The translations under genes and the position numbers were made by a program. Shown here in pieces: positions 22,220-34,841 of a DNA stretch of 64,000 nt. A model generated the notes under the pieces. It saw nothing but the letters and a program-made list of their open reading frames with translations, did not search any database and was not told the DNA's origin. Source of the DNA: Pyrrhoderma lamaoense (lineage: Eukaryota; Basidiomycota; Agaricomycetes; Hymenochaetales; Hymenochaetaceae). Each line of letters starts with the position of its first letter. Within the stretch, counting starts at the first letter, position 1. Location of the stretch: positions 248,001-312,000 of the forward strand of contig NBAZ01000004.1 of NCBI GenBank assembly GCA_002794735.1. The letters run 5' to 3'.

Positions 22220-25200
22220 TTACCGGGGTCGAGGAGGGGTGTTCGTCCTACCATCCAAACGACGCATTTCCTTCTCCAGCCTCTCGGTCCCATTTGTAGC
22301 CTTTAACCCCCTAGCCCCGTGTTTGTCAAACAGATATGTAAGCAGATTCTTCTTCTCGTCCGGTAGACCGTCCAAGAGGGTGAAAAGATGCGTCTCATCG
22401 CGCAAGACGAGCTGTGAAGCAATTATACATGTCGCTGCAGACTCACGCACAACTAAAGAAGAAGCATCGCTCAGGGCCTAACACGTGAAAGTCAGTTAAC
22501 TTATGAGCAGTCAGAAAGAGTCCCGATTTTGCTTACTGTTGTTAATGTCGTTTTAAGTCGTGGTAACTCGTCCTCTAGTACTTCTGCGGGTAAACGTAGT
22601 ATAAATTTCCCCAGAGCAATCAATCCAAAGGCATAGGATGAAGACTTTGCCTCCGGCGATAACCCTTCCGCAAGTGGCTCTGAGTGGAAAGAGCGTAAAC
22701 TTGCATGCAACGTTGTTATCCCATAAACGGGGTCAATCCGCTCCACAAGTGCATCCCTGATAGTGTTTGTAGCCTCCAGGACCTGTATGGACCTAGTCAG
22801 ATCTATAGGATGAGGACTATAAATCGAGAGACAGACGCTTGTTTTACTACAGAAGCGAATTTGCAGCAAACGTGTGAAGATGTCTGCTTCCCGACCTTCC
22901 ACCAGAGGCGACAGTTTGTCGAGAATCTCCCAGATGACGATTAGGCCATATTCCAGCTCTTCTTCTGCCTATAAAGGGAACATGATCAGTGCACTTTTCT
23001 CCTTCGGGTATCACTACTTGTACATTACCCTTGTTATTGTGAGGGTTGTCATCAACGCATTGAACATACGAGTGAATGATCTCTCTTCTTCCCAAAATTT
23101 CCTTTTTAAATCTGTAGATTTCGTCTCAAAGGTATCTGAAAAGGAGAAGGATGAACTCATTTCTCTCGCATCCTCTTGGACCGGGTTGTTCGTGCAGATC
23201 AGTGCAAGCCTTTTCAAATTTTCTACGTTGATGGTACCTTTCTCAAGGGAGGATATTATAGACTTAAGCTCAGTAAACTGATCGACATCATCGAATGGGC
23301 TAGCCTTATCGATCACTACATGTAACTTGAGCAATGCGTAACTAATTTTGAGGATTGGTTTCACTCACAGTTTATTCTTTTCACCCACCACCCCGTTTGA
23401 TGCTTACGTTCGTGTAAGACATCAACTAAAGATACAGGCTTCTTATGTGCGGGGCTATCCTTGAATAATGCTGCTTGCCGCAGAATTGATGTCTTTTTAT
23501 TTGCAGGAGTAGAAGGAAGGTTGTTAGATAACTTCGGTTTCTTAACAGTGAATTTAGATGGCTTTGGTGTGAGGCCATTCGAAGGTAACAGCGATTCAGG
23601 AATTGGTGATACTGAATCATCATCAGGTTCAACAAGTTCTAACAGACGTTCTGCGGCACTTTCAGCTTGCTCTGCCCTTGCACGAAGAGCATCCTCCACT
23701 ATAGGACCTGGAGTATTTGATGGAGGAGACCCGGCAGATTGACTTGAAGCAGTTGTCTTGGGAATAGATAAATGATACTTTTCATATGGTGCTGAGAAGG
23801 ACATCATGTGAGAATCATCGTCAGATTCACTGTCTTCAGGAAGTGGGATAGTTTGTGCTAGTAACAACGATTCGTCGATTCCATTGAAGTTCCTCGAGAG
23901 GCTGAAGGGGTCCATATTCGCCAAAGACATGATTGAGGTTCTAGTTTCATTCCTTCGAGTAGGTGATAATGGAGCTCTGGTCGGAGAAGGTATTCTTGAA
24001 GGTGATGGCAACCTTGTCTTATACTGACGCGGGGAACTAGGAGGAGAGTATGCACCATCAATACTGTTCCGTTTAGATTCTGGCAATGCTATCTTTGCAG
24101 CCGACTCTAAGCTTGTAGGAGAATGATTTGACGAGCCTAATTGAGATGAGGCAAACCGCCGATGAGCTAGAGTCGGCGACGCAGGGATACTAGATGACAC
24201 AGTGCGATTGTGTCCTAGTCCAGAATAACTTTGAGATGCCGAAAACCCCGAAGTTTTTCTGATCGGAGGTGATGAAGGAGATAGTGGCCGTGGAACAGGT
24301 CTGCGAATAGTATAAAGACCTTCCTTTGGAGATCGTGCTGATTGTTGTTCAGTTGGAGAAATTTCCGATGACTGTTGAAGAGTATGGGACGTTGCAGTGG
24401 CTTGGTGTCTTAATGTAGGTGGTGCAGTCGCAATAGCCTTGGCCTTAGCTCTACTTGCAGCAATAGCAGCTGCAACGCTACCCTTCTTTGGCTTAGGAGT
24501 AGAAGGAACAGCAACGACTTTACTAGGATCAGGACATGCTTTTTCCAACATTTTTTTTGCAGATGGTTCAAGAGAGGCCATAATCGCTGCCGCCCTGTCT
24601 TCCCACAAACCTTCAAATGTCCAATATACCGACCGTGCACTCTCTCTGACACCTGGATTACTATCACCCAAAGCCGTTTTGATTGTCTTTTCAAGGAGTT
24701 CCAATGAGCCAGAGGTCTCTATAGCATGCTTCGATCGCTGATCAAGGGTAGTTAAGTACACTTTTAGATGGCTAACACTGTACAGACGGGCTGAAACATT
24801 CTTGTCTGATATAGGGTTCGTTAAGAGACTGATGACCATTTTAGGTTGAGGTGTGGTATTTGTCAAGATCGTGTCTAACACCTGCTGAGAGAGGACAGCG
24901 ATTATTTTCTTGGTTAAAGTAGCCATGGCAAATAACCGGTTTAGGATAGATTCGCAAACAGGGTCAAGATTTGAACCAAGAGCAATAGCAAGTTCCGAAT
25001 ACAAATGACATGTATGGGTAGCCACAGTCGTTCGCAAGCTAGCAAGCTGACGAAGTAAAGTTAGACACATGTTCGTTCGATCTGAACTTGTAGACATACC
25101 GTCTTAAATGTTGCATCAATGATACCCCCCTTTAATCCAGAAAGAAATGTATCAGAGTAACGGGTATGAGCGTCACCCTTTAGCATACCTCTGAGTCGTA

Positions 25201-26650
25201 TGATCGATCTTTCACGAGCGGCCCAATTCTGCTCAGTTTCTTTGCCCTAATAAAGATGCTGTTAAGAACATAGTGATGTAATCACAGATAAACAGCACAC
25301 CTCAAAATATTTTAACATCTGAGAAAATTCATTTTCTAAGTCTCTAACAGATGCGATCTTGACGAACATCAGTAGCATAATACGAGTATCAGGCTTAACT
25401 AACTTACATAAACAACTTCGACTTCCCCTGACTCATTAACGGGTGTACTTGGAGGGAAATCACTCTCAAGTCGACTTACGGAGCGACTGTTAGAGTCACC
25501 AGTACTCGCTGTATGATTGACCGTTCGGCTCAACGGATTTTGACTTGAAGAATTGTTCATTTTCCCCATAAGTTTAAGACTTGGGGTATATATTCTTTCT
25601 TGGCGTTAGGTTCGCTAGTCTCTGATCCCCCGTCACTCATCCCAGGACTTCCTAATCCAGACCCAGACCTCGAACTACCGATCAGGAGCTTCTGCAACAC
25701 TGAGTCCACTATTGTTTTCCGAACATTCTTCTTCGTCATCTCTTTTTTGAGATCAGCCCGTGCGGCGTCAGTGACTGTCGATCCCGTAAACAGCTCAACT
25801 ACAGACTGCCGGGCACACTCGCGCACAGTGCCATCTGTATCTTCGAGAAGTTCGACAAGATGGGGCAAGTACGGCTTTAAAGGAAAAGTTGGGTACAGAC
25901 GTCGTATTTGTGTAAATGCGAGTAACGTCTGGAATCCAATAAGTATAAGTATATATATTAATAATGGTAGATTGAGATTTCAAATTAAGATCGTTAATAT
26001 ACCTGCTCCCGAACTCTCCAAACTTTGCTCTGCAACCCTCCTTCACGTACAAAACGTTCCCAAATCATCATTGGCGTCTCGGGACCCTTTCCAGTATCTC
26101 TTCCTCTAGTTGATACATGTAATGAAGAGGATCCACTACGAAATGCTAGTCCTCCAAGGATCACTAAGGACTCGCGCGCCTTGTCGCGTGCGCGCTCACG
26201 ATTGTCCCCAAGTTTATCAATTAACCCCCCTGTCGGTAGAAATGCAGTAAGGACTTGACGTAGTATGTTGATGTCAACATGCGCCTCTGAGTCATCTAGC
26301 TTCCCCGTTACAAGTAAAGGAAAGAAAGAGGGGAGTGCAGACAGAGTGGTTGTCACCAAGTGTTGATTAGAAGTACGCAAACAAGTCTTGAGTGCATTAA
26401 TGAGACCGTCAGAGTCTGTCAACTAATAGCAGTATCGCTTAAGAGGGGTTTCAATTTCTCAGCTAATTCACGACTCACAGGTGTTTCTGCCTCAAATGCT
26501 TGTTGCAACTTGGTAACCGCGTCAATTTTCGCGTCAACATCTACAATCCAGACAAGTTATACGTGTTGCGAGGCCATAGAATTTGTTTTTTTATATCGTA
26601 CCATTAGATTTGCATTGATTAACAAGTTTGTCTAAATCGTTATTATCCAT
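22220..26650 (-). CDS. STU1: CLASP-family microtubule protein (Stu1/Cls1), one apparent 1-base gap
   Basis: A very long multi-exon gene. It starts [16 protein letters not shown] at 26650. N-terminal TOG/HEAT helices include [21 protein letters not shown] second TOG block follows [20 protein letters not shown]. The middle is a Ser/Pro/Arg-rich linker ([20 protein letters not shown]), the kind that binds microtubules and end-binding proteins. The C-terminal helical domain includes [36 protein letters not shown] and [20 protein letters not shown], and the gene ends at TAA 22220-22222. CLASPs stabilise spindle and cortical microtubules. At the run 25583-25586 (G on the plus strand, C in the message) the frame shifts by one: KKEYIP is followed in the next frame by [15 protein letters not shown] run one base longer restores it. 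The other joins checked keep phase. Confidence 0.9.
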
Positions 26651-28799
26651 TACACGTTAGGTCTATGTTTCGAGTTACATGTATTAAATCCATGATCATG
26701 CGCATTTGTGAACCGTGTGCTTCACGTGATTGTGAGAATAGTTCTTTGAATCAGCATAAAGTTATCAGCATCATCATGATCGTATCATATCATGAACATA
26801 CAATCAAATAAAGTATTTCATATCATAACGTTATGTTGTGTTATGAGACGAAAAACTTATCAGAAGATATAATAGGGAGAAAACGGAAGTCAAATTATTG
26901 ATATCATTGCTGTTCTATTTTTTTTATCACAACCTCCCTTATTTTGCCCAGCTCTTCGGAACAAACACTGGCACTCGGACTAGGGCCCGCGTGCGGGGTA
27001 TAGCTATCTTATATATTCGGAAGTGCACCCCAATGAGGAATAACGGTTGCTTATTATGCATATGTTTCGATGATCAGAAATAAGTGGGTGGCATACGACC
27101 ATCGATCAATTGCCTGTCTAATAATTTACCTTTTACCAGTGCAAATTACTTAAGTCTAAGGAAGATCCAAGTTTGAGTGTAAGAATCAATAGCTCTGTCA
27201 ACCCTACTTATCTAGTCGTTGTAACGACTTATATAGTAGGAGATACCGAAACATTGAGATACCTGATTCGAAAGAGAAAATTGAAAAAAAATAATCACTG
27301 GAAGTATTTTCTCTACTAACATGGGAATTATTCGAAATTTAGCCCCACGAAACCAAACCATAGATCTCTGCTTGAGAGTAGAGTGTAGTTACAAAGTTAT
27401 ATGAAAAAATGTGTTAGAGACTATATGTGAGATCAGCAACGGCCGTCATTCAGTACTCGGATATTTTATTTTTTTGAAACAGATGACAAAGCAGCTAGCC
27501 GTAATATGATGATTCTATATAATATTTGAAAAATGACACAACTTTAGGGGATTCTTAGTGAGTAATGAGGCATATGACCATCATTTGAGTCTAGTTCCTT
27601 CAGTTAGTGAATAAGTTGTAAGATGGCCCCTTTGAAATTGTTCTGCCTTTTGGAACCCCAATATTATATCAAATCGCGTGTTCTTCGCGTTTTTCGTATA
27701 CAGTAGTTTTGGTACGTAAAATTTAAGCAGTACTCTCTGTTGAAAGAGTACGAGCTAGACTGAATACTGGGTGAGGACCCTCCGATAACGGCATAGAAAA
27801 TTTTGAGGATTAGATGGAATGATCTAGATATGAATTGAAAGAACAATGACGTATGCCGCGCGGCAGATGAGTCAGTAATCCGCAAGGAAACTTGCTCTGA
27901 ATTGAGGTCAGTGTCAAAATGAGACGATGTTAGAGGAGGATCAAACGAGATTCATCGATCCAATTATCAGACTGTGAGTCGTGTTATGAAGAGCGAAAGA
28001 ATCCTCAGATACTGAGATATCTACCTACTGGTGGTTTAATTACTAAGAAAGGATACAAGAACCATAATCCAGGATTTGTAATTTAATCCGTCTCTCTCGG
28101 CTCGGTCAATGTGCTATTCCTTTTTGTACTTGCCGAGAAGGACTGGATGGCTTTGTAACGAACATTACTCATGAGTGCTCAGTGTACATATGACAACTCC
28201 GGTCCAGCGGTTCTCGGAGGAATTCGCAAAGACGACTGAACTCGACTGCGATATAGTGTGATGGGAAATGGGAAATGATCTGAGAAGAAGAAAAAGGAAG
28301 ACGCGAAGATTGATCAGGCGGGGGGTGCGCGGTAGTGAGGAAGACGGACTTGAGTGAGACGCCTCGGCATTGTCCCAAATCTGTCGATGACGTCGTACGT
28401 GGGAAGCGCGGTGATCATCATACTAACGTTGAGTCTGAGCTGAGCTAGCTGAGCAATGCCAGTCAGCCCAACTCTTGTCGCCTGTTTCAATGCTTGGCCC
28501 CTAATAGTAATCAGTTCTGCCATTTGCCCTCAGGGCTCGGCATATATGTGAAACAATCATGTTGTGGGCATTTTGTATAGTCCAAAGCTTATAAAACATT
28601 GAAATCTCAGAGACAATCGGATCCCTACGGAGGTACGGCAGTTTTCTGTATTCTCCAATACAGCTTTTTACGAAAATCTGATTTACTAAGAATCACCCAT
28701 TCTGCTTCTCCGAGAGATCTCAACTTAAATATCACCCGTTCTGAATATTCTATTCTCTCCCTTCCCCCTTCTACCTTCCCTCGACCCTAAGCTCACACT
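26651..28799. other. 2.1-kb gene-poor region
   Basis: AT-rich DNA between the divergent starts of CLASP and the YTP1-like gene. Most of it shows no coding signal on either strand. The only part with some protein character is a minus-strand stretch 28169-28523: the ATG at 28523 leads to QATRVGLTGIAQLAQLRLN, a possible donor GTTAGT, and a second piece ending at 28169. I do not recognise it and give it little weight. The last 150 bases before the YTP1-like start are pyrimidine-rich, as in a 5' leader. Confidence 0.4.
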
Positions 28800-30907
28800 A
28801 TGCGTGCGCGAGCCAACCTTATCATCCCTTGGGCTTCGTTGACTCTTCTGGCTCTTTTAAATCACGGAGCTTCTGCGCTTCCTCAAGACTTAAGTGGCGC
28901 ACTAGAGTCTCATTCAGATCGTGCTCTCATCTACTCAAGGGATGAGCATGAGCATGCTCATGGCCATAGTGCACCTCTTTTAGAGTTGAACGAAACTGCT
29001 ATCTTGCGGTGGCACAAACCAACTCCGCCCTCGTACGAGACGCACGATTTCGAGGACCCAGATGTTACCCAAAAGTATCCTCATTTAATGGTTTTGCACG
29101 CCGCATGCATGAGCTTAGCGTTTCTTGTGGCCCTGCCAGTTGGTATGGGTTCCTCAAGTTTGGTTCATAACACTGCACTAACTCTTATATCTCACTAGGC
29201 ATTGCCTTACGTTCTGTAAATCACTCTATGCATGGACTGAGTGTTGGTGTATTTTACGGTTTAGTTGCCGTTGGTCTCACGTTTAGCTCTCTATATCGGA
29301 AGTTGACGCCAAATATGTAAGTTCATGTGTCACGGGGCCACAACATGATTAAAATATTGATAAATTCCTTATAGGTACGAAAATGCAAAACACGGACCGC
29401 AGGGATATCTTGTTCTTTTAATAGCTGTCGTCCTCACCACTGTTGATGGTTTGGCATTCTTGACGCGGGCATTCAATTACATAATCTCTCTGAGACGAGA
29501 TGGGAATTCCTTCTCGTTGAAGAGTTTCTGGAGAAGTGTCGTTCTGAAAAAGGGCGAGGAGAATTACATTGGAAAATCATTTTCAAATGAGTATACCGGA
29601 CTTGTAACAGATCCTGAGGATCTTGAAATGGATGCCCAGGAGTTAAAAGGCACTGATCTTCAGCATGACGTAGCCAGCAGTGGGGATGATCTTGATCTGC
29701 ATAGCCCTACCCACGAAAACCGAACAGAACGATGGGCAAACGATGTTCGTAAACATCGTCGTTCTCGTCGCTCAGAATGGCGGAACTCAGTAGCTTCTGA
29801 TGGTACACTATTCCATCCTCAGTTGGAACGCCAAGGCTCTCACCACTCAGAGGAAACACTTCACGAGTTGCCTTCACACGTTCCCCAAGCAAAGCTTCCG
29901 CTTATCCATCGCATTGGACGTGGAATCTTTGCAACCACTGAACGGGTCCTAGTTTTCCTGGGTTATATGCAGATATTGACCGGTCTTGTAACTTACACGG
30001 GCATCTGTAGAGACAGTTACGTGAATGGTTGTTTAGCGCATTTAATTAGTATGTTCTTTTCTCTGTGAATGAATGAAAGCTACTGACCCTTTTTGCAACA
30101 GAGGGCGGTATCTTTTGGTGTTATGGTCTTGTCACATTTGCCCGTTTCCTTGGTGCCTTTTCTGATTTAGGATGGGCTTGGAATCGCTCACCCCGCTCGG
30201 ATAACGTCCCCACAGCTGAATTTGTTGAATCATTTGTTATATTCTTATATGGAATAACGAACACCTGGATGGAAAGATTCGGTGTGGCACCTGGCACCCC
30301 GTTCTCAACTAAGGAGATTCAACATATCAGCATTGCAGTTATGTTTTGGTTTGCAGGACTTGTGGGTATGGGAATTGAATCCAAAACCATTCGCAGATGG
30401 TTAGCTGTTCCAGCAGCTTCTCTTACTAGTGATGTTCGAGGACCTACTCCACCCTCATCCTACCGTGGATCCTTTAATCCATTCCCAGCTCTAGTAATCG
30501 GTGTAACTGGATTAGCTATGGCTGCACATGCTCAAGTTTACTTGTTCCAGGTGCAGATTCATTCTTTATGGGGTCAATTGCTCGCAGGCTTTGCGTTGCT
30601 ACGTTGCCTTACCTACTTTTTCTTATGGTTGTCTCCGCCATCGTCTGTACTTCCAAGTCGCCCACCTACTGAAGCTCTTGCCAGTTTTTTCCTTGCATGT
30701 GGAGGTCTCGTTTTTCAATTCAGCACAGAAGAGATTAGTATCGCTGCAATGCGTCGTAAGCATGACGACGTTATGATGTTCCTAAACGTATCCGTCGCAA
30801 TAACTTGCTTGGCATTCTGTTGGGTTCTTATTATTGTGACTCTCAAGGCCTGGCTTCAACTGAAAGCGGCAAAAGGCCAAAGCCAACGTTCCTCTACAGT
30901 TGCATGA
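28800..30907 (+). CDS. YTP1: YTP1-like multi-pass membrane protein
   Basis: The protein begins with a signal peptide (ARANLIIPWASLTLLALLNH, cleavage likely after GASALP), then a His-rich luminal stretch (DEHEHAHGHSA). The conserved N-terminal domain has KYPHLMVLHAACMSLAFLVA, VNHSMHGLSVGVFYGL and ENAKHGPQGYLVLLIAVVL. A long charged loop follows, then the YTP1 domain: GYMQILTGLVTYTGICRD, HLIKGGIFWCYGLVTFARFL, LGWAWNRSP, and the last helices ending SSTVA. About 620 residues in four exons. The exons join in phase (PVG|IALRS, NM|YENAKHG, LI|KGGIFW). The family is conserved in fungi; yeast Ytp1 is a membrane protein of uncertain role. The His-rich patch could bind metal, which is only a suggestion. 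Confidence 0.88.
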
Positions 30908-31427
30908 ATTAAAAAACCATAGAGACATTCGTGTTTAAAAAATTGCTGCTTATAATGTTCACGTTCTCATCCATGACATGATGTTCAACTAATGTTCTCC
31001 CAGTATCTTTTTTATATGTTGTTTCTTTTTGGTTATTCTGGGTGTCGAGTTGTCATTTCACGATGTTTTCATTGCATTACCATTGTTCCTTGTTCGACAT
31101 TAATCTCTTGTTGTTTCTTTATCTAACTTGTAATTTTCTTACCTTAGCTTTTAAAGTGTATCAGTAAAACTTTTCCCTTCCAACTTCATTATTAGAAGTA
31201 AAGTAAATATTCACCCACATGATATGATATTGCTTTTTTCTTTTTCTTTTGCATCACGAATTTGTAGTATGAACAACGTAAACTAGTACGGGAGTTAGTG
31301 ATAAATTTAAAATATCGAATCTAAATTGTGACGCGTAGTCCGTAGTCCGTAATCATCATCGCGCGCCAAGTTGCGGATATATCAGAATTTGCGCCTGAGG
31401 TTGGATCCTTTCTCCTCTCACTCTGAC
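30908..31427. other. intergenic
   Basis: T-rich 3' flank of the YTP1-like gene, then the short promoter of the auxilin-like gene. Nothing else recognised. Confidence 0.45.
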
Positions 31428-34098
31428 ATGAAACCGAACTACTCACCAAACACTGGCGTGAACCGACCAAATACCTCTTCCTTTGATGCATTTTCTATCC
31501 TATCGGGCCCGAATTCCTCTAATTCAAACTCCCGCTCTGCAACTCTCGCTAACTTAAATCGAACCCAAGGGCAACAGATACGACCCACAAATCAAGGAGG
31601 GGCTGATGCCTTTAGCTCATTACTGGGAGCATCATTTTCCTCTTCATCAAGCACGGCAAATATGTCTCTGGCGGATAAGCAGGCTGCAGCCTTAAAGGAA
31701 AGACAGGCAAAACTTGCCCAGAAGCAAGTAGTAGATGCTAAAGAAGCCTCTGTTTGGAGTGGACTAGATTTAATTGGACAATCTTCTGTGCCATTATCAG
31801 GGACGAACTCAACACCAAGCACTAATCTACATACTAACGATGAGGACTGGCTATTTGATAAGGTAAACTCCTCAACGTCTAAACCCTCACAATCCACTTC
31901 ATCATTACTAGAAGATGATTGGGGTCTCTCTGATTTTGCTATTCAGCCAACTCAGAAGGCAGCACCACAGACGAGCTCTAATGATCCTATGTCATTGATT
32001 GATTCCCTTGATAACTCATCAATCTCGTTCAGCCAGAGTCAGCCCCAGCCCTCAGCAAATCACTCTGTAGATGACGGTGATGATGATATCCTCGGGATGC
32101 TGGGTCGTCCTGTGGAATCTGTACCCAAGCAAGAAACTCCGGATAGAGTAGTAAGCACAAGATTACTGCCCAATATCAATCACCGAATCTTATATCACTG
32201 TGCTTTCTCAGAATCCGCCCACCTCCAGAGTTTCTAAACAGACTAGGCCCAGTTCTCCTCCCCCTCATCTTATAGGACAGATAGTGGAGATGGGCTTCTC
32301 CCCGCAACAGGCAAGGCTGGCCCTCGCTTCTACTGATTCAGGTCTGGATGTCCAGCAGGCTCTCGAGACGTTATTGGCGAATGGGGTGGGTTCTGAAGAA
32401 AGGTCTGAACCAGAGCTCCCACCGAGGGAACATCCCCATTTCCAAGATAGTGACGACGGATGGGGTGAGCGTAGGGGAGAAAGAGAACCTCCTCGGCGCC
32501 CCTCACAGTCCAGACAATCGTCTAGATCTCAAACGGACCCTCCCTCTTTTGTCCCGAATGAGCTACAAGAACGTGCGGATAAACTACTTGCACAGGCAAG
32601 TGAGATTGGCTTCACTATGTTTACTCGCGCAAATGCGCTATGGAAGGATGGAAGAGAGAAGGTTCAAAAGGCATACGAGGAACGTGCAACGAAGAGTAAA
32701 CCCATCAACGATGGTAGACCACGTTGGATGTCAGAAATACCACCTGAGTCTAGTAGTCATAATAGAGATATTCCTCAAAATGGTCCTGGGACATTTCAAG
32801 ACGATGGTGGCGATGAAAGGATAGTCCCTCCACAGAGGAAGATTGTCTCAGACTCAGAAGCAAGGAAGAGAATGCCACAAAACCCTCCACATCTATACAG
32901 GACCAAAGAACATAATCTTTTCGATGACGAACCCGAAGTTTACGTTTCGCCCGCTCGCAGACGACCTGCTACTACTCAACCCCCACAAACTTCAGGCTCT
33001 TCATCTCAGACTCCTCCCGTCCCTCGAAGACCTTCACCTATACCAGCTCTACGCGTTCGACAGACGGTATCTGCAAGCGCGTCCGCTATTTCTGCTTCAA
33101 ACTCGAAAAAAGCTAAAGGCACGGAGCTATTTAAGCTCGGACAATATGCCAATGCTGCAGATGCCTACACTTCAGCCTTGTCAGGATTACCTGAGAATCA
33201 TCTGTTAACCATTCCATTGTACAATAATCGTGCTCTTTCACGAATCAAAATTGGAGAACATGCTGGGGCTGTCGAGGACTGTACTGTTGTTATCACAATT
33301 ATTGGTGCAGATTATAATCCGGCCCAAGAGACTAAAGTAACACGAGAAGATGAAGGTGCATCAGTGGATCTTGCGGATGCATTACTTAAGGCTTTCCGAC
33401 GTCGAGCCGAGGCACACGAAGGGCGAGAGAAATGGGAATCTGCACTTAAGGATTGGGAAGCTATCATTAATTGTACTTGGTCGTCAAAGATGCGGAGCGA
33501 TGCTCAATCTGGTGCTGCGAGATGTCGGAAAATGTTGACTGTTGAGAGAGATCCTCGTAAGTACTCCATCTGACGGTGAATCACATCTGTTTTCTAATTC
33601 ACAGTTACTACGATTAGCACTGCGCAAGACAGTCCCTCCTCGTCCAGCTGTAGCTAAGTCTGTTCCCTCAAAATCAAACGTTGATTTTGAAGCCGTCAAG
33701 AAGCTTCGTCAAGCAAACCAGGAAAAAGAAAAAGAGGAAGAGAAGAAATTGTCACTCAAAGATTCGGTTGATTCACGACTAAACACATGGAAGGCTGGGA
33801 AAGAAACGAACATCCGAGCACTGGTAGCAAGCTTGGACACTGTTCTGTGGCCTGAACTTGGATGGCAAAAGATTGGTATGCATGAATTAGTGACACCTAG
33901 CCAAGTCAAAGTCAGGTATATGAAGGCAATTGCCAAACTTCACCCAGACAAGGTATGTTCTTGATTTTGTTAAAGCGTTATGCCATCTTATAGTGTCCAT
34001 GATAGTTGAACTCAGGGAACACTACTGTAGAACAGAGAATGATTGCGAACGGAGTGTTTGCTGCACTCAATGACGCTTGGCTTGCATTCAAGCAATAA
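31428..34098 (+). CDS. SWA2: auxilin-like J-domain protein SWA2
   Basis: The domain order is that of fungal Swa2. A Ser/Asn-rich N-terminus carries DAF and DPF-like sites and acidic DDxW motifs (DEDWLFD, LEDDWGLSD), which could bind clathrin. A UBA domain follows (QIVEMGFSPQQARLALASTD). Then a disordered Pro/Ser/Arg linker, TPR repeats (GTELFKLGQYANAADAYTSA, then IPLYNNRALSRIKIGEHAGA), and a C-terminal J domain with VRYMKAIAKLHPDK, where HPDK is the Hsp70-stimulating loop. Swa2/auxilin recruits Hsp70 to strip clathrin coats. ATG 31428 is the first in frame; the preceding codons lack an ATG. An acceptor at ACGATTAG, not the one just upstream, keeps the frame at DPPLRKTVPP. The final exon reads LNSGNTTVEQRMIANGVFAA and ends LAFKQ. 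Confidence 0.9.
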
Positions 34099-34256
34099 AT
34101 AATGATACTAACTGATGCTATGTACTTGATGACATTGATGTAGATTAGTGCGTGTTATAACTAGTGTTTCTCTTAGTGTTTCTCTTACCGTCCAATGGAG
34201 CAATGTTATAGACAGCGAAGTAATTAAATTATTATCATATTTGTCGTTTTTTGGTT
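34099..34256. other. 3' flank of SWA2
   Basis: Short AT-rich stretch after the SWA2 stop. Nothing recognised. Confidence 0.4.
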
Positions 34257-34391
34257 ATGGCCGCCGATTCAAAGCCTACTAATGCAATAATGCAAATCTT
34301 GGACCCCGAAGTAGCTATTTCCAGGCACATAGACTATCCACCTAAGCTTACTGCTTTATTTGACTTCCTTATTGGCCAGTCAAGCTGCTAA
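34257..34391 (+). CDS. candidate 44-codon small ORF
   Basis: An ATG in the context GGTTATGG opens 44 codons starting MAADSKPTNAIMQILDPEVA and ending FDFLIGQSSC before TAA. The residue mix is more protein-like than most frames in the AT-rich surroundings, and it lies between SWA2 and RAS on the same strand. It could be a microprotein, an upstream reading frame in a long RAS leader, or a remnant exon. I do not recognise it. The remaining spacer to 34841 shows nothing, apart from a T-rich tract before the RAS start. Confidence 0.25.
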   Translation: MAADSKPTNAIMQILDPEVAISRHIDYPPKLTALFDFLIGQSSC

Positions 34392-34841
34392 TGGTACTCG
34401 CTACCTAATGATCCGCTATCTCCGTATAAATCAAGAACATGGAAAAAAGTATTTACACTAAGAGATGGACTTGCCACAACGACCGTAAGGGAATATAAAG
34501 TGGTTTAAACTTTATAAATACAGGAAATTTAACAAAGGGAATGAGGGTCTATTATTTTTTTATCTCGCCTTATCCCTTAAAGGGGCAAGAAAGCGGAGGG
34601 AGGAGTGTCCGGTTTGAGAAACTCGGTGTAGGACCGGCATTTCCTTTCAACAATCTTATCAAGATGGCTGTGTCCTACACCTTAAATATAATACAGGAAA
34701 GGCGTGGCGCCCAAGCACCGCTACTTCTATATGCGGCGGTGAGGAGTTTGAGGCCCCCCTTCTTATACCTGTTTCTTTCTTTTCTTCTTTTGACTTTACC
34801 CTACCTGATCATTTAACACTCTACCAGGAGATTTTTGAGCT

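Noticed and set aside
26898..27083. 61-codon plus-strand frame in the gene-poor region
   Set aside because: Phe/Tyr-rich start from AT-rich DNA and an Arg/Thr repeat; no homology pattern or splice partners.
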